This document shows positions 20,700 through 32,825 of a stretch of 64,000 bases of DNA, piece after piece. How positions within the stretch are numbered: position 1 is the first letter of the stretch; every line of letters begins with the position of its first letter. Location: NCBI GenBank assembly GCA_947476075.1, contig CANJPM010000002.1, positions 1 to 64,000 of the forward strand, read 5' to 3'. A program made the position numbers and the translations under genes. The DNA comes from Beijerinckiaceae bacterium. Its GTDB lineage: Bacteria > Pseudomonadota > Alphaproteobacteria > Rhizobiales > Beijerinckiaceae. Below the pieces are notes generated by a model. It saw only the letters and a program-made list of their open reading frames with translations, did no database searches and was not told the DNA's origin.

Positions 20700-22421
20700 T
20701 CAGCGGTCCCTTGGTAATCGCCAGAGGGCTGTCAAAAAAACCAACAGCCAGATCAAAAACGGCGACAGGAGAGGATAACGGGAAAAAACGGTGGCTGTTA
20801 TTTTAGTGGGGAGCGGTCCATCCAGGACGCCCTCCTCCCCGAGAGGAAGAGCTCCAACTGTTCTGCCATAGGGATCAATGATAGCGGAGATTCCAGAATT
20901 GGCCGCCCTGAGAAGGGGCAGTCCCTCCTCAATCGCACGTAGTCTAGCCTGTGCAAGATGTTGATAGGGCCCGGGCGTGACGCCGAACCAGCCGTCATTT
21001 GTGACGTTCAGCAATAAGCTGGGGCGATCGCCAGACGATGGCGTCACTTCACCGGGGAAGATAGCTTCATAGCAAATAAGAGGAGCCACCAGCGGCAAAC
21101 CGGGAACTCTCAGCGGAGCCCTCCGCTCGCCCGGCGTAAAGCCGCCGGGAACCTGCACAAATTGCCTTAAACGCAAATATTCCAACGCGGACTGAAGGGG
21201 TAAGTATTCTCCAAACGGCACAAGGTGGACTTTGTCATAGGAGGCGACCAAGGCTCCCTTGTGATTGATCACATGAACAGAGTTCATATAGAGCGGTCTG
21301 CGCATGGCTGCGGTCTTCATTGATCTGATCGCGCCGGTGACAAGGACAGCCCCTTCTGGGAGGAAGCCCGCTATTTTTTTCATCGATCCAGTATCATTGG
21401 TCAGGACAACGGGAAACGGCGATTCAGGCCAGATCAGGTGTGTGACGTCTGAAATTCCCGAATAGCGCGGCGACGTAGCTCTATCTGAGAGCGAGAGGTA
21501 TTTAGTAAGTATCTCGCCCATAGCCTCGGGCTGAAATTTTTTGTCTTGCGTCAGGTTCGGCTGCATAATCCGAATGCGGACGCCGGGCTCAATCGGCGTC
21601 GCCTGCTGACCTATTCGGAGAAGCCCACCTGCAACAAGGCAGGCAAACGCAGCGCATGCAAACAATGTCGGCCTGATCGATAGAGCCGGGCGTTCGCGGT
21701 CTATCAATGTTGCTGGAGCGGCAGCTATCAAAATAGCGATGACGGTTAGTCCATGAAGGCCGACGAACGCGGCTCCCTGAGCTGTGGACGGCACAGCGCC
21801 TAGAGACATTCCAACGATGTTCCACGGAAAGCCTGTAAATAGGACGGATCTCAACCATTCAGCTAACGCCAGACCAGCGGCGAGCGCACACACACGTTGC
21901 GCGCCGGTAGACCACATGAGACGAGCTGCAACAAAACCAAGTGCAAAGAATAGAGATAGAACAGCCGGTAGCCCAATGACGCCTAAGGGTATAGCCCATG
22001 CGAACCGGTCCGCCTCTACGAGGAATGCAGCCCCTAGCCACCAAAGCCCCGCAATAAAAAATCCGAGGCCGAGCCAATATCCGTCCTTGGCCGCCTCAAA
22101 TGCCGTCGACAATCGAGCCTTTATTCCAACAGCGTGACGTATAGATACGCTGCCGTCAATCAACCATACTGCGGCGGTCATCGTGATAATTAACGCGGGG
22201 AAAAACTCGAAGGGCGGCAGAGAAAGCGCCCCGATAGCTCCGGCTGTAAATGCAATTCCTCTACGCCTCCAACCAGACGAGAGCGTGAATGCATGGACAA
22301 GGGATTTAATTAAATTCTTTTTCAATTTGACCTTCAGAATAGACAATTTGACAAACGTGCAATGCTTAAATCGCGCCCGTCTCTGTCGAACCGTCTTTAC
22401 GTTTGACAATCTCAAGCACAC
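20700..22421 (-). CDS. lnt: Apolipoprotein N-acyltransferase (true start probably inside this ORF)
   Basis: Multi-TM N-terminus plus nitrilase domain: IMQPNLTQDKKF, YDKVHLVPFGEYLPL, LICYEAIFPGEV, LLNVTNDGWFG. Confidence 0.92.
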   Translation of the reverse strand: MCLRLSNVKTVRQRRARFKHCTFVKLSILKVKLKKNLIKSLVHAFTLSSGWRRRGIAFTAGAIGALSLPPFEFFPALIITMTAAVWLIDGSVSIRHAVGIKARLSTAFEAAKDGYWLGLGFFIAGLWWLGAAFLVEADRFAWAIPLGVIGLPAVLSLFFALGFVAARLMWSTGAQRVCALAAGLALAEWLRSVLFTGFPWNIVGMSLGAVPSTAQGAAFVGLHGLTVIAILIAAAPATLIDRERPALSIRPTLFACAAFACLVAGGLLRIGQQATPIEPGVRIRIMQPNLTQDKKFQPEAMGEILTKYLSLSDRATSPRYSGISDVTHLIWPESPFPVVLTNDTGSMKKIAGFLPEGAVLVTGAIRSMKTAAMRRPLYMNSVHVINHKGALVASYDKVHLVPFGEYLPLQSALEYLRLRQFVQVPGGFTPGERRAPLRVPGLPLVAPLICYEAIFPGEVTPSSGDRPSLLLNVTNDGWFGVTPGPYQHLAQARLRAIEEGLPLLRAANSGISAIIDPYGRTVGALPLGEEGVLDGPLPTKITATVFSRYPLLSPFLIWLLVFLTALWRLPRDR

Positions 22422-23322
22422 GGAGCGTCAATTTCTTAATTCGGCGGGGATCAGCATCCACAACCTCAAATTCAAACCTCTGGCTGAGAGTTACGCTCTC
22501 ACCTTTAGCCAGAACGCGTCCAGCTGCGATTGTGACGAGGCCACCTATTGTTTCAACCGACTCGGATCCAGGCAGGTCTCCAAATTGGAGATAAGCGACC
22601 TTTGTCAATTCGTCGAGTTGAGCGCGAGCGTCCACCAGATAAAGGCCTTCCTCGACGCAAGAGACCAAAGGACCCTCAGATCGATCATGTTCGTCTTCGA
22701 TGTCACCGACGATCAGTTCGACAATATCCTCAATCGAAGCCAGTCCATCAGTCCCACCGTACTCGTCGATCACAAGAGCCATATGCGTTCTGGCCGCCTG
22801 CATCTTTATGAGGAGGTCAAGCGCTGGCATTGAGGGCGGAACGAAAAGAACGGACCGCAGGATATTGGTCGCGGAAAGCGTAAGATTCAAATCGCAGACT
22901 TTGAACTGGGTCTGGTGTGGATGTTCTTCACTAGCAGCCTGTTCCCCAGCGATGAAATTCAGAAAATCCCGAATATGAATCATTCCACGCGGATCATCTA
23001 GCGTATCGGCATACACAGGCAATCTGGAATGACCCGCAGACTTGAAGATCGACAGAACGTGATTCAAGTGGTCATCAAGACTTACGCCAACAATATCGCC
23101 ACGTGGCACCATGACGTCACTGACATTAAGCTCATGGAGATTTAGTACATTCTTTAGCATCGCCCGTTCCTGAGGCGACACGTCGCCGGGCGCGGATTCA
23201 TCTTGAAGGGCCTCTTCAATCTCGTCGCGCAACGAAGGCCCGCTCATTCCAAACAAAGCACGAAGTCGTTCAAGCATCTTAGGCCGATGCTGGTCTTTGA
23301 GATTACCGGACGAGTCGCTCAT
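22366..23322 (-). CDS. CorC/TlyC-family CBS-domain protein
   Basis: [77 protein letters not shown]. Confidence 0.93.
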   Translation of the reverse strand: MSDSSGNLKDQHRPKMLERLRALFGMSGPSLRDEIEEALQDESAPGDVSPQERAMLKNVLNLHELNVSDVMVPRGDIVGVSLDDHLNHVLSIFKSAGHSRLPVYADTLDDPRGMIHIRDFLNFIAGEQAASEEHPHQTQFKVCDLNLTLSATNILRSVLFVPPSMPALDLLIKMQAARTHMALVIDEYGGTDGLASIEDIVELIVGDIEDEHDRSEGPLVSCVEEGLYLVDARAQLDELTKVAYLQFGDLPGSESVETIGGLVTIAAGRVLAKGESVTLSQRFEFEVVDADPRRIKKLTLRVLEIVKRKDGSTETGAI

Positions 23323-23325
23323 AAA

Positions 23326-23817
23326 TCAGGACCTTGAGCTATCAATGGACACCCAGGGATCTGCAATGCCCATCGTGTGCAAAACACGTGTCTCCACTGA
23401 TTCCATTCGATCTGCATCAATGTCATTCACATGATCGTAGCCAAAAAGGTGCAGGACGCCGTGGACGAGCATGTGAGCGGCATGTGAAGAAATTGTCTTG
23501 TCTTGCTCCAACGCCTCCTTCGATATTGTGTCGAAGGCTAGGATAACATCTCCAAGCAGAGTGACTGGTGTTTTGATTTTGTTAGGCGCTGCTGGAAAAG
23601 AAAGCACGTTTGTCGCATAATCTTTATCGTTCCAGATAGCGTTAAGGTCCCGGATCTTTTCATCGTCGCAAAACAGGAAGCTGATTTCCACTTCCCCAGT
23701 CCAGCTAGTCTCAATGTTAGATAGAACGGCCTTAACGGCTGCATTGGCGAGCGCGTACGAATCGCAGCAGCCCTCCCATCGCTGATCTTCAATAATCGTA
23801 TCAATAATAGGGTTCAT
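23326..23817 (-). CDS. ybeY: Endoribonuclease/rRNA maturation factor YbeY
   Basis: HMLVHGVLHLFGYDHVNDIDADRME zinc-binding motif. Confidence 0.95.
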   Translation of the reverse strand: MNPIIDTIIEDQRWEGCCDSYALANAAVKAVLSNIETSWTGEVEISFLFCDDEKIRDLNAIWNDKDYATNVLSFPAAPNKIKTPVTLLGDVILAFDTISKEALEQDKTISSHAAHMLVHGVLHLFGYDHVNDIDADRMESVETRVLHTMGIADPWVSIDSSRS

Positions 23818-24881
23818 GAGCTTGAGCCGGGCAATGATCGAGCATGAGCATTCTCGTAGGCTGTAACGATTCGACGAACCAGATCGTGCCTTACGACGTC
23901 AGCATCACGAAACACAATGTGACCGATACCATCAAGATGTTCTGTCAAACTAATCGCCTCGGACAAACCAGACTTCTGCCCCGGCGGGAGATCTATCTGC
24001 GTTGGGTCGCCATTAACAATCATCCGCGACCCCTCACCAAGACGGGTGAGAAACATCTTCATCTGCATTGACGTGGTGTTCTGCGCTTCATCAAGCAGGA
24101 CGCACGCGTTTGTAAGCGTTCTTCCACGCATGAATGCGAGAGGAGCAACTTCAATCATGCCTGTTTGCAGTCCGCGCTCGACATGACGACTGTCCATGAA
24201 GTCATTCAGAGCATCGAAGATTGGCCGCAAATATGGATCCACTTTTTCCCGCATGTCGCCTGGCAGAAACCCTAGGCGTTCTCCAGCTTCCACAGCGGGC
24301 CTAGAGAGGATAATTTTTTCCACCACGCCTTGCTCCAGAAGAGCCACTGCGTGCCCCACGGCAAGCCATGTTTTTCCGGTTCCAGCTGGCCCTTGAGCAA
24401 ACACCAATTCGTTTTTCTTCAGCGCTCTGATATATTGGTCTTGCGCGGAGTTTCGCGCTCTCACTGGACCTTTTTTGCGTGTTCCAATCTGTTCGAATTG
24501 TCCTCGCGCCCGTTCGACGATGGCGGGAAAAAGAGTTCCTTGTAGGGCGCCTTCTTCGATGGCGCCGTCAACGTCACCCATTGAAATATGCTGCCCGGCC
24601 TTGGCGCGAGCATACAAATTTTCCAAAACCCGCTTCGCGCTTTCGCAAGCGTCTTGCGGCCCCTTCAACGTAATCCGGTTTCCGTTTGTGTTAGCTGAGA
24701 TGTTCAACCGCCTCTCTATTCGGGCTATATTTTGATCGTAATGTCCCAGGACGATTGACCCGAATCGATTATCATCGAACGTCAAGGTCGTCTCGCCGAG
24801 TGCAGCTTCACTCATAAAAGAAGCCTCCAAAGAAACCGTCCGATCTATATCGGAGGATATTGGTCGATCAGACTCTCTCAT
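23814..24881 (-). CDS. phoH: PhoH-family ATPase
   Basis: [64 protein letters not shown]. Confidence 0.95.
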   Translation of the reverse strand: MRESDRPISSDIDRTVSLEASFMSEAALGETTLTFDDNRFGSIVLGHYDQNIARIERRLNISANTNGNRITLKGPQDACESAKRVLENLYARAKAGQHISMGDVDGAIEEGALQGTLFPAIVERARGQFEQIGTRKKGPVRARNSAQDQYIRALKKNELVFAQGPAGTGKTWLAVGHAVALLEQGVVEKIILSRPAVEAGERLGFLPGDMREKVDPYLRPIFDALNDFMDSRHVERGLQTGMIEVAPLAFMRGRTLTNACVLLDEAQNTTSMQMKMFLTRLGEGSRMIVNGDPTQIDLPPGQKSGLSEAISLTEHLDGIGHIVFRDADVVRHDLVRRIVTAYENAHARSLPGSSS

Positions 24882-26308
24882 CTGTTCACCTCACGTGGTT
24901 GACGACTGCCGCCAACCAGGGCCAGGCGGCCGTGCAGCGAATTCGACCCACATTTGATAATTTCCACATCTGCGATTACGCCGATCAGACTCAGCGACGC
25001 TTCAACATGTACGCTGTGCATGAAAGGAGATCGGCCTGTAATTTGATCTTCGTGGCGACCAGGCTTTTCAAACAAAACTTCGAATGTTTCGCCTAAAGCT
25101 GCGTCATTGAACTTCGCTTTTTTTGCTTCCAGCAAAGATTGCAATCTGGACAGGCGCTCTTTTTTTACGCTTTCGGGAACTGCATCGGCCAAGGCGGCGG
25201 CAGGGGTTCCTGGGCGGGGCGAATATATAAAACAAAACGCGTCGGAGTACTCGACAGTCTCTACAAGACTGAGCGTCTCAGCAAAATCATCCTCAGTTTC
25301 GCCAGGAAAGCCCACGATGAAATCAGATGTGAACGTTATATTGGGAATGACCCGCCGAATTTTTTTGATGGTCTCGAGGTAATCTGCGCGAGTGTGATTT
25401 CTGTTCATCGCGGCAAGAATACGATCTGATCCGGATTGAGCGGGCAAATGCAGGTTGGGCATCAACTTTTGAATGTCCCGATGAGCCTCAATCAAATCAT
25501 CCTGCATGTCGCAAGGATGGCTGGTGGTATAGCGAATCCGTACTACCTCTTTTATGTTGGAAATAAGATTTATCAGTTCCGCCAAGCTTGCAAAACCGCC
25601 ATTAACTTTTGCGCCGCTATATGCGTTGACGTTCTGGCCAGTAAGAACGATTTCTTTGACCCCAAAGGCCACTAGCGCTTCAATTTCCTGCAATATGCCT
25701 TGAACCGGGCGTGAAGCTTCAGCGCCGCGGGTATAAGGCACCACGCAAAATGTACAGAACTTGTCACAGCCTTCTTGCACCGTAACGAAAGCGCTCACGC
25801 CGCGCAAAGCTGCGCGCTGAGGTCCAGGTATCGGCAAGTGTTCAAATTTATCTTCGACAGGAAAGTCGTTATCTACGAGGCCTGGAAACAATTCCGCCCT
25901 CGACAACAGGTCTGGGAGCCGATGATAATTCTGCGACCCAATCACCAGGTCGACGGCTGGTTGCCTCCGAAGGATTTCTTTTCCTTCCGCTTGAGCAACG
26001 CAACCTGCAACAACAATCCTAAACCCTTGGCCAGCCATTTCACGCTGTTCCTTGAGGTCTCGGAGTCTGCCTAGCTCCGAGAAAACCTTCTCGGAAGCTT
26101 TTTCCCTGATATGGCAGGTGTTTAAAATTACGAGGTCAGCATCGGCGAGATGATCTGTCGCAACGTATCCGCTCACCGCCAAGGTGTCTCCGATACGATC
26201 AGCATCGTAGACGTTCATCTGGCAGCCGTAGGATTTTATGAAAACGCGCCCCGCCTCGCCTTGCTGAGGATAGAGATTTGAACTTGAGCCGTCTTGCTTC
26301 TGTCGCAT
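24878..26308 (-). CDS. miaB: tRNA-2-methylthio-N6-dimethylallyladenosine synthase
   Basis: [60 protein letters not shown]. Confidence 0.96.
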   Translation of the reverse strand: MRQKQDGSSSNLYPQQGEAGRVFIKSYGCQMNVYDADRIGDTLAVSGYVATDHLADADLVILNTCHIREKASEKVFSELGRLRDLKEQREMAGQGFRIVVAGCVAQAEGKEILRRQPAVDLVIGSQNYHRLPDLLSRAELFPGLVDNDFPVEDKFEHLPIPGPQRAALRGVSAFVTVQEGCDKFCTFCVVPYTRGAEASRPVQGILQEIEALVAFGVKEIVLTGQNVNAYSGAKVNGGFASLAELINLISNIKEVVRIRYTTSHPCDMQDDLIEAHRDIQKLMPNLHLPAQSGSDRILAAMNRNHTRADYLETIKKIRRVIPNITFTSDFIVGFPGETEDDFAETLSLVETVEYSDAFCFIYSPRPGTPAAALADAVPESVKKERLSRLQSLLEAKKAKFNDAALGETFEVLFEKPGRHEDQITGRSPFMHSVHVEASLSLIGVIADVEIIKCGSNSLHGRLALVGGSRQPREVNR

Positions 26309-26395
26309 CAGTTCCAGATCGAGAATGAGGGCACTCAGGCAGTTCTATTCGTTTTCGAGAGCCAAGAGAAGCGACCGAAGGGGCGATCCGAGTTT

Positions 26396-26938
26396 TCAGA
26401 TCAAATCCTTCGCCAAGACAAGTGCGTTCGAATTGGCACCGTCAATGGTGCGGTAATAGCCATCGCGAACCCCCACCGCGGTAAATCCGAATTTTGAATA
26501 TAGCCGTCTAGCTGGCAAATTAGCCTCGCTCACTTCTAAAAAGAGCCTGACAGCCCGCAAAGTCCTCAACCGCTGTAGATGATTATCAAGAAGCAAGGCG
26601 GCAATGCCATTACGGCGCGCGGATGCTAAAACAGCAACAGTCATCACCTCTGCTTCATCTGCAATGCAGCGCGTCAATATAAAGCCAAGCAGCTTTCGTG
26701 ATGGCATCTGGATGGCGCCGTCCGCCACGAATGCAGAAGATGCAATCATCGCCTCCAAATCCTGCGAGCTCCATGGGTGAGCGAAGCAATCTTTGTGGAT
26801 CTTGGCGCAGGGTTCGGCAAAGTCGCCGCCGATTGGCTCAATGACCGTCGCTGGCCGGGTAAAAAACGAGAGCAAGCTAAGCTCCGTGTTGGAATATGAC
26901 CGGCAAACTACCTGATTAGTAGCTATTTTTCGTAACAT
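26396..26938 (-). CDS. rimI: Ribosomal-protein-alanine N-acetyltransferase (RimI-like GNAT)
   Basis: GNAT fold with VMTVAVLASARRNGIAALLLDNHLQRL...LFLEVSEANLPARRLYSKFGFTAVGVRDGYYR; next to tsaB. Confidence 0.88.
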   Translation of the reverse strand: MLRKIATNQVVCRSYSNTELSLLSFFTRPATVIEPIGGDFAEPCAKIHKDCFAHPWSSQDLEAMIASSAFVADGAIQMPSRKLLGFILTRCIADEAEVMTVAVLASARRNGIAALLLDNHLQRLRTLRAVRLFLEVSEANLPARRLYSKFGFTAVGVRDGYYRTIDGANSNALVLAKDLI

Positions 26939-27584
26939 AGCTGGGCCTTGGTGGAAAAACCAGAGAGGATGAGACAGCACCTAACCGCGCCACGTCCAAA
27001 ACATCAGGAGCAAATGCTTGGCATATACAGGTAGCCGACACGTCCAGCTCCGCCGCCTCACGCTCCACTCGCAAAGCTGCGGTCCCAGCCAACCAGAAGG
27101 GCCCCGGCCCGATCTGTAAGAGCGCCTCCTGAACCGTCCCCAACGCGGGGCCAATCATTGTGGCACCGTTGGTAGTATAACCTTGAAAATAGATCTGGCC
27201 GTTTCTGGCTTCGATCACACTCGCAATAACGGGACTTTCCCTTCCGAAGAAGGGCGCAGCGAAGGCCGACAAGGTGGAGACGCCGACGACCTCGATCCCC
27301 GCCGCGAGCCCGATCGCGCGGGCAGCGGACAATCCGACCCGCACACCCGTGAATGAACCGGGACCAACAGAAACGGCAACCCTGCCAAGATCTCGAAACC
27401 TCAGACCTGCAAGCTTTATGACCTCGCTGATCAACGGAACGAGAGCTTCAGCATGCCCTCGCTCCAGTTCCAACACCCTGACCGCCATAGGCTCAAAATC
27501 GAGCGTGTTGAGGATACAAACGGAAACCGAGGCAAAGGCTGTGTCTATGCCAATGATAGGCTTCAGATCCTGATCAATGCTCAC
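26916..27584 (-). CDS. tsaB: tRNA threonylcarbamoyladenosine biosynthesis protein TsaB
   Basis: IIGIDTAFASVSVCIL, VAVSVGPGSFTGVRVGLSAARAIGLA. Confidence 0.92.
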   Translation of the reverse strand: MSIDQDLKPIIGIDTAFASVSVCILNTLDFEPMAVRVLELERGHAEALVPLISEVIKLAGLRFRDLGRVAVSVGPGSFTGVRVGLSAARAIGLAAGIEVVGVSTLSAFAAPFFGRESPVIASVIEARNGQIYFQGYTTNGATMIGPALGTVQEALLQIGPGPFWLAGTAALRVEREAAELDVSATCICQAFAPDVLDVARLGAVSSSLVFPPRPSYVTKNSY

Positions 27585-27608
27585 GTTAAATATCCACCAA
27601 CGCGAATG

Positions 27609-28172
27609 TTACATTTGCTCGACGGACTGGATTTCCGGAACGTAATGCCGCAGCAGGTTCTCGATTCCGTGCTTTAGCGTTGCTGTCGAAGATGGGCATC
27701 CAGCGCAGGCGCCCTTCATTGCCAAATAAACGATACCAGCCTTATAGCCACGAAAGGTGATATCCCCGCCGTCGGCGGCGACCGTGGGGCGGATACGCGT
27801 TTCCAATAGCTCCTTGACCGTCATGACCAAAGCAGCGTCAGCGGGATCATAAAACTCCGCCTCAGCATCAGAGGCGGACGCCATTGCGCCGCTCAAAATC
27901 AGGGGCGCCCCTGACATGAAGTGCTCCATCAATGCGCCCAAAACAGCCGGCTTGATATATTGCCATTCTCCATCAGCCTTCGTCACGGCGACAAAATCTG
28001 ATCCAAACATCACACCAGACACGCCATCAACTGCAAACAATGTCTGCGCCAGCGGCGATATCACCGTCTGATCCTTACTTTCGAAATTTACGCCGCCAAC
28101 CTCAGATACGCTGCGGCCGGGCAGAAACTTCAATGTAGCCGGATTTGGCGTGGCTTCCGTCTGAATGAACAT
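27609..28172 (-). CDS. NifU-family Fe-S scaffold/maturation protein
   Basis: MFIQTEATPNPATLKFLPG (Nfu N domain) and MKGACAGCPSSTATLKHGIENLLRHYVPEIQSVE (CxxC). Confidence 0.94.
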   Translation of the reverse strand: MFIQTEATPNPATLKFLPGRSVSEVGGVNFESKDQTVISPLAQTLFAVDGVSGVMFGSDFVAVTKADGEWQYIKPAVLGALMEHFMSGAPLILSGAMASASDAEAEFYDPADAALVMTVKELLETRIRPTVAADGGDITFRGYKAGIVYLAMKGACAGCPSSTATLKHGIENLLRHYVPEIQSVEQM

Positions 28173-28240
28173 GCTATCTCCAATTTGTGGTTATCGACTG
28201 TTAGATGCGGGTGCGAATTCACAAACCAATACCGCAGACA

Positions 28241-28735
28241 TCAAGTTATTGGATCAATTTCGTCATCGTCCATTTTCTCAGGAACTATGACGACTGGGAT
28301 CGGAAAATTAACCGAGCTTTTCGCCACGAGATTGAGGATGAGCGGTCCCGGACCTTCAGCGCTGCTTGATGCGGCCAAAACGAGGAAGGCGATATCACGG
28401 TCCTCTTCGATCAGATGCAAAATCTGCTCAGATCTGGCTCCTAACCGGACAGAGGCCTCAGCGTCTATGCCTGATACGTCATGGGCCCGCTTTGCAGCGC
28501 GCTTCAATAATTCCCAGCAGGCGTCTTCAGCATCCTTGGCTATCAGTTCTCCGACGCCCAGCCAGTCATGAGATCTACCTGGATCCGCAACCGCTAGCAA
28601 AACAAGGGCTGCGCCGGTACGGACTGCTCTGCGGGCGCCAAAATAGATTGCGCGATCGCATTCAGGCGTATCGTCCACCACGACGAGAAACTTAGGTGTG
28701 TGACCGCTCTCGTATGAGGTCCGAGGTGCGCCCAT
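28241..28735 (-). CDS. Universal stress protein (UspA) family
   Basis: KFLVVVDDTPECDRAIYFGARRAVRTGAALVLLAV...FPIPVVIVPEKM. Confidence 0.85.
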   Translation of the reverse strand: MGAPRTSYESGHTPKFLVVVDDTPECDRAIYFGARRAVRTGAALVLLAVADPGRSHDWLGVGELIAKDAEDACWELLKRAAKRAHDVSGIDAEASVRLGARSEQILHLIEEDRDIAFLVLAASSSAEGPGPLILNLVAKSSVNFPIPVVIVPEKMDDDEIDPIT

Positions 28736-28776
28736 TACAGCTGCTTTCCTGCTTCAAGAGAAACGTTTAGTCACCC

Positions 28777-29811
28777 TTAGCGTATGAACCCGATGATATC
28801 CTTGATCGCTGCCATGTTAGCTCCAGCGATAACACGAGCGCGGTCAGCGCCTTTCCTTAAAATATCGTCAATATAAGCAGGATTCGATTGGATTCGCTTC
28901 ATTTCAGCGCCAATTGGCCCGAGCTTAGCCTCCGCAACTTCAACCAATGCGTTCTTGAATTGGGAAAAATTTGCGCCTCCGAACTCATTCAAGACGTCTT
29001 GCTTTGAAAAACCACGCAAGGCGGCGTAAATGCTGACCAAGTTGTCAGCCTCCAAACGACTGCCCAAGCATTCCACTTCAGAGGGAAGCGGCTCGGGATC
29101 CGTTTTGGCTCTGCGTATCTTTTGAGCGATTATGTCAGCAGTATCGGTCAGATTGATACGAGAATTGTCCGACGGGTCGCTTTTAGACATTTTTTTTGAT
29201 CCGTCCCTCAGACTCATGACCCGCGTGGCTGGGCCTTGGATAAGGGGTTCCGGCATCGGGAAAAACGCCTCATTATGACCTAAAGACGCGATCGAGGCTG
29301 AAAAGTCCTTATTGAACTTTTGAGCAACGTCGCGAGCAAGCTCAAGGTGCTGCTTCTGATCCTCGCCGACGGGCACATGAGTGGCCCGGTAAATCAGGAT
29401 GTCGGCCGCCATAAGGGTCGGGTAGGCGTACAAGCCCACAGAGGCGTTTTCTTTGTCCTTGCCAGCTTTTTCTTTGAACTGCGTCATCCGGCTAAGCCAG
29501 CCAATTCTGGCTACACAGTTGAAGATCCAAGCCAACTCGGAATGCTCTGGTACTTGGCTCTGGTTGAAGACAATGTGCCGGACAGGATCTATGCCGCAGG
29601 CCAGAAACGCGGCCGTCACCTCGCGGATGTTGGCTTTCAGAACTGCAGGATCTTGGAAGACCGTTATTGCATGGAGATCGACTACGCAGAAAATGCAGTC
29701 ATGCGTATCCTGGAGAGACACGAACTTATGTATAGCACCCAGATAATTGCCAAGGTGAAGATTACCCGTTGGCTGAACGCCCGAAAACACCCGTTGCGGG
29801 AACTGAGCCAT
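28777..29811 (-). CDS. trpS: Tryptophanyl-tRNA synthetase
   Basis: [44 protein letters not shown] (KMSKS). Confidence 0.96.
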   Translation of the reverse strand: MAQFPQRVFSGVQPTGNLHLGNYLGAIHKFVSLQDTHDCIFCVVDLHAITVFQDPAVLKANIREVTAAFLACGIDPVRHIVFNQSQVPEHSELAWIFNCVARIGWLSRMTQFKEKAGKDKENASVGLYAYPTLMAADILIYRATHVPVGEDQKQHLELARDVAQKFNKDFSASIASLGHNEAFFPMPEPLIQGPATRVMSLRDGSKKMSKSDPSDNSRINLTDTADIIAQKIRRAKTDPEPLPSEVECLGSRLEADNLVSIYAALRGFSKQDVLNEFGGANFSQFKNALVEVAEAKLGPIGAEMKRIQSNPAYIDDILRKGADRARVIAGANMAAIKDIIGFIR

Positions 29812-30003
29812 TTCGTAGCAACTCCGCCTGATTGATTGATCGCTTATCGCAGCCGCCGATGACGAGCGCAAGCGAACCTCCGCTCATCGGAGCGAAGCGT
29901 TACCGTTTACTATGAGCTGATACAGACAGAAACTCATCTTGAAGCTTCGGGTAGCCACGGGGGCGATCCCTTGCTAGATAACGCGCTCATTAGAGGGCCA
30001 AAA

Positions 30004-30597
30004 ATGCGCCGCACCACCGTACAAAGATCCACACGCGAAACTGAAATCTCCGTAAGCGTGAACTTGGACGGATCAGGGATTTCATCAATCTCGACCGGCA
30101 TTGGTTTCTTCGACCATATGCTCGATCAACTCGCGCGTCACAGCCTAATCGACACCGAGATAAAGGCCAAAGGAGATCTTCATATTGACGATCACCATAC
30201 TGTCGAGGACGTAGGCATCGCGCTCGGCCAGGCAATCCGCAAGGCGCTGGGGGATCTGCGGGGCGTCACCCGGTATGCGGACGTATGCCTGCCAATGGAC
30301 GAAGCGCTGACCCGAGTGGCCATCGACATATCAGGACGACCGTTTTTAATCTTCAAATCAGATCTCACGGCAGAAAAAATAGGCGGGTTTGATAGCCAAT
30401 TGATTCGCGAATTTTTTCAGGCTTTTGCAATGAATGCGGGAATAACGCTTCACATAGAAACCCTATATGGCGAAAATGCTCATCACATAGCCGAATCGTG
30501 CTTCAAAGCTACAGCTAGAGCATTGAGGGAGGCAATTACAGTGGATCCGCGCCAACGAGGAACAGTGCCTTCCACAAAAGGCACGCTCTCGGTTTAA
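30004..30597 (+). CDS. hisB: Imidazoleglycerol-phosphate dehydratase
   Basis: [34 protein letters not shown]. Confidence 0.96.
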   Translation: MRRTTVQRSTRETEISVSVNLDGSGISSISTGIGFFDHMLDQLARHSLIDTEIKAKGDLHIDDHHTVEDVGIALGQAIRKALGDLRGVTRYADVCLPMDEALTRVAIDISGRPFLIFKSDLTAEKIGGFDSQLIREFFQAFAMNAGITLHIETLYGENAHHIAESCFKATARALREAITVDPRQRGTVPSTKGTLSV

Positions 30598-30665
30598 CGG
30601 GCGCCAACGGCCGCAAAATGCGCTCTTTCACACGCGCGAACTGCCGACAATTAGGAGAAGCGAGA

Positions 30666-31313
30666 GTGCGGATCGTTATCGTCGACTACGGATCCGGTAA
30701 CCTTCACTCAGCGCACAAGGCGCTTGAACGCGCCGCGCGGCAGCTGGATCGAGCCGAGATTTTCGTCACGTCCGAGCCTGAGGTCATTCGCTCGGCGGAT
30801 CGGGTTGTTCTACCAGGGGTCGGGGCATTTGCTGATTGTAAGCTGGGCCTGAGTTCGGTTTCGGGCCTGACGTCAGCCTTGGAAGATGTCGTTATTCGAG
30901 CAGGACGACCGTTCCTGGGCATTTGCGTAGGCATGCAATTACTTGCGAGTGTTGGTTTGGAGCACAAAACGACGCTTGGTCTGGGCTGGATTGACGGCGC
31001 GGTCTTGCCAATTACCCCGAACGACCCGAGCTTGCGCATCCCGCACATGGGGTGGAATACGCTGAAGGTCCATCGGGAGCATGATTTGCTGCGCGGCATT
31101 CCTTTGGGGGATCACGGGCGGCATGCGTATTTCGTTCACTCTTTCCATTTCAAGCCTGATGCGGCTGAAGCCATCCTCGCCGGTACGGAATACGGGGGCG
31201 AGATAGCTGCGATAGTTGCGCAAGACAACATAGCTGGTAGTCAGTTCCACCCAGAAAAAAGCCAGCAACTGGGGTTGGCGTTTCTTGAAAACTTCCTGAG
31301 GTGGCGGCCTTGA
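30666..31313 (+). CDS. hisH: Imidazole glycerol phosphate synthase subunit HisH
   Basis: [50 protein letters not shown] start proposed. Confidence 0.95.
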   Translation: MRIVIVDYGSGNLHSAHKALERAARQLDRAEIFVTSEPEVIRSADRVVLPGVGAFADCKLGLSSVSGLTSALEDVVIRAGRPFLGICVGMQLLASVGLEHKTTLGLGWIDGAVLPITPNDPSLRIPHMGWNTLKVHREHDLLRGIPLGDHGRHAYFVHSFHFKPDAAEAILAGTEYGGEIAAIVAQDNIAGSQFHPEKSQQLGLAFLENFLRWRP

Positions 31314-32056
31314 TATTGTACCCGGCGATTGATCTCAAAGACGGCCAATGCGTTCGTCTCTTGCACGGGGATATGGCGCAAGCGACAGTCTTTAACCTTG
31401 ATCCGGCAGCTCAAGCAGCGGTCTTTGAGAAACAAGGGTTTAGCTATCTCCATGTCGTGGATCTTGACGGCGCCTTTGCCGGCAAGCCGATGAACGCACG
31501 CGCGGTTGAAGCGATACTTGGAGCGGTAAAAATGCCGATCCAGCTCGGCGGCGGCATCCGGGACATGCGGACAATCGAGAATTGGATCGCTAAAGGCGTC
31601 AGTCGCGTCATAATCGGGACGGCAGCCGTTCGAGACCCGGATCTCGTTCGTGAAGCGGCGCGGCTGATGCCGGGAAAAATCGCTGTCGGCATCGACGCTC
31701 GAGATGGTCAAGTGGCTGTCGAGGGGTGGGCCCGCACGTCCCAGGTGACAGCAGTGGAGCTGGGGCGACGGTTCGAAGACGCCGGTGTGAGCGCCTTGAT
31801 CTATACTGACATTCTTCGTGATGGCGCGCTCAAGGGGCTGAACATAACATCGACGCTCGCTCTCGCCGATGCGCTTTCCATTCCCGTCATAGCTTCAGGG
31901 GGTCTGGCGTCACTTGATGATGTCAAAAGACTTCTGGAGCCTGATTGTGTAAAAATCGCGGGCGCAATCACAGGTCGCGCCCTATATGACGGACGTCTTG
32001 ATCCGCAACTGGCCCTTGATCTGATACGGAGCAAGAAAGACAGCCCCTGTGCTTAA
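31301..32056 (+). CDS. hisA: HisA isomerase
   Basis: [63 protein letters not shown]. Confidence 0.96.
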   Translation: MAALILYPAIDLKDGQCVRLLHGDMAQATVFNLDPAAQAAVFEKQGFSYLHVVDLDGAFAGKPMNARAVEAILGAVKMPIQLGGGIRDMRTIENWIAKGVSRVIIGTAAVRDPDLVREAARLMPGKIAVGIDARDGQVAVEGWARTSQVTAVELGRRFEDAGVSALIYTDILRDGALKGLNITSTLALADALSIPVIASGGLASLDDVKRLLEPDCVKIAGAITGRALYDGRLDPQLALDLIRSKKDSPCA

Positions 32057-32810
32057 AGCCCGAGTCATACCTTGTCTCGACGTCAAAGACGGCCGGGTCG
32101 TCAAAGGCGTCAATTTTGTGGATCTTCGCGATGCTGGAGACCCCGTCGATTGCGCAATGGTTTATGACAAGGCTGGGGCCGACGAGCTTTGTTTTCTGGA
32201 TATCACGGCAAGCCATGAAGACCGCGGCATCCTGTTCGATGTTGTCAAAAGAACCGCTGAAGCTTGCTTCATGCCGCTCACGGTCGGTGGCGGCGTTCGA
32301 TCGGTAGACGACATCCGAAAATTGCTATTAGCGGGCGCAGACAAAGTCTCAATCATGACAGCTGCTGTCGCAAATCGAGATTTTGTCAGGGAAGCCGCAG
32401 AAAAATTCGGCAGCCAATGTATCGTTGTCGCCATTGACGCAAAGCAGGTAAGCCCGGGCAAATGGGAAATCTTTACACATGGCGGGCGCAAAGAAACTGG
32501 CATTGACGCAGTCGCATATGCAAAGGAGGTGGCTGCATTGGGAGCCGGAGAGCTCCTGCTGACCTCGATGGATAGGGACGGGACGAAAACAGGCTTCGAC
32601 ATTTCGTTAGTGCGCGCCGTGGCTGACAGGGTGAAAATTCCGCTTATCGCCTCAGGTGGCGTTGGCTCATTAGACCATCTCGTTGAAGGGATACGAGACG
32701 GGCACGCAACCGCAGTCCTGGCGGCCTCGATTTTTCACTTTGGCGAATTTACTATCCGTGAAGCAAAAGAGTACATGGCTCGTGCTGGGCTCCCGATGCG
32801 GATGGACTAG
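32049..32810 (+). CDS. hisF: Imidazole glycerol phosphate synthase subunit HisF
   Basis: [57 protein letters not shown]. Confidence 0.97.
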   Translation: MLKARVIPCLDVKDGRVVKGVNFVDLRDAGDPVDCAMVYDKAGADELCFLDITASHEDRGILFDVVKRTAEACFMPLTVGGGVRSVDDIRKLLLAGADKVSIMTAAVANRDFVREAAEKFGSQCIVVAIDAKQVSPGKWEIFTHGGRKETGIDAVAYAKEVAALGAGELLLTSMDRDGTKTGFDISLVRAVADRVKIPLIASGGVGSLDHLVEGIRDGHATAVLAASIFHFGEFTIREAKEYMARAGLPMRMD

Positions 32811-32825
32811 GTTTGGAGGCAGATT

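Noticed and set aside
29320-29835. 171-aa plus-strand ORF antisense to trpS
   Set aside because: Shadow ORF; trpS has clear class I synthetase motifs on the other strand.
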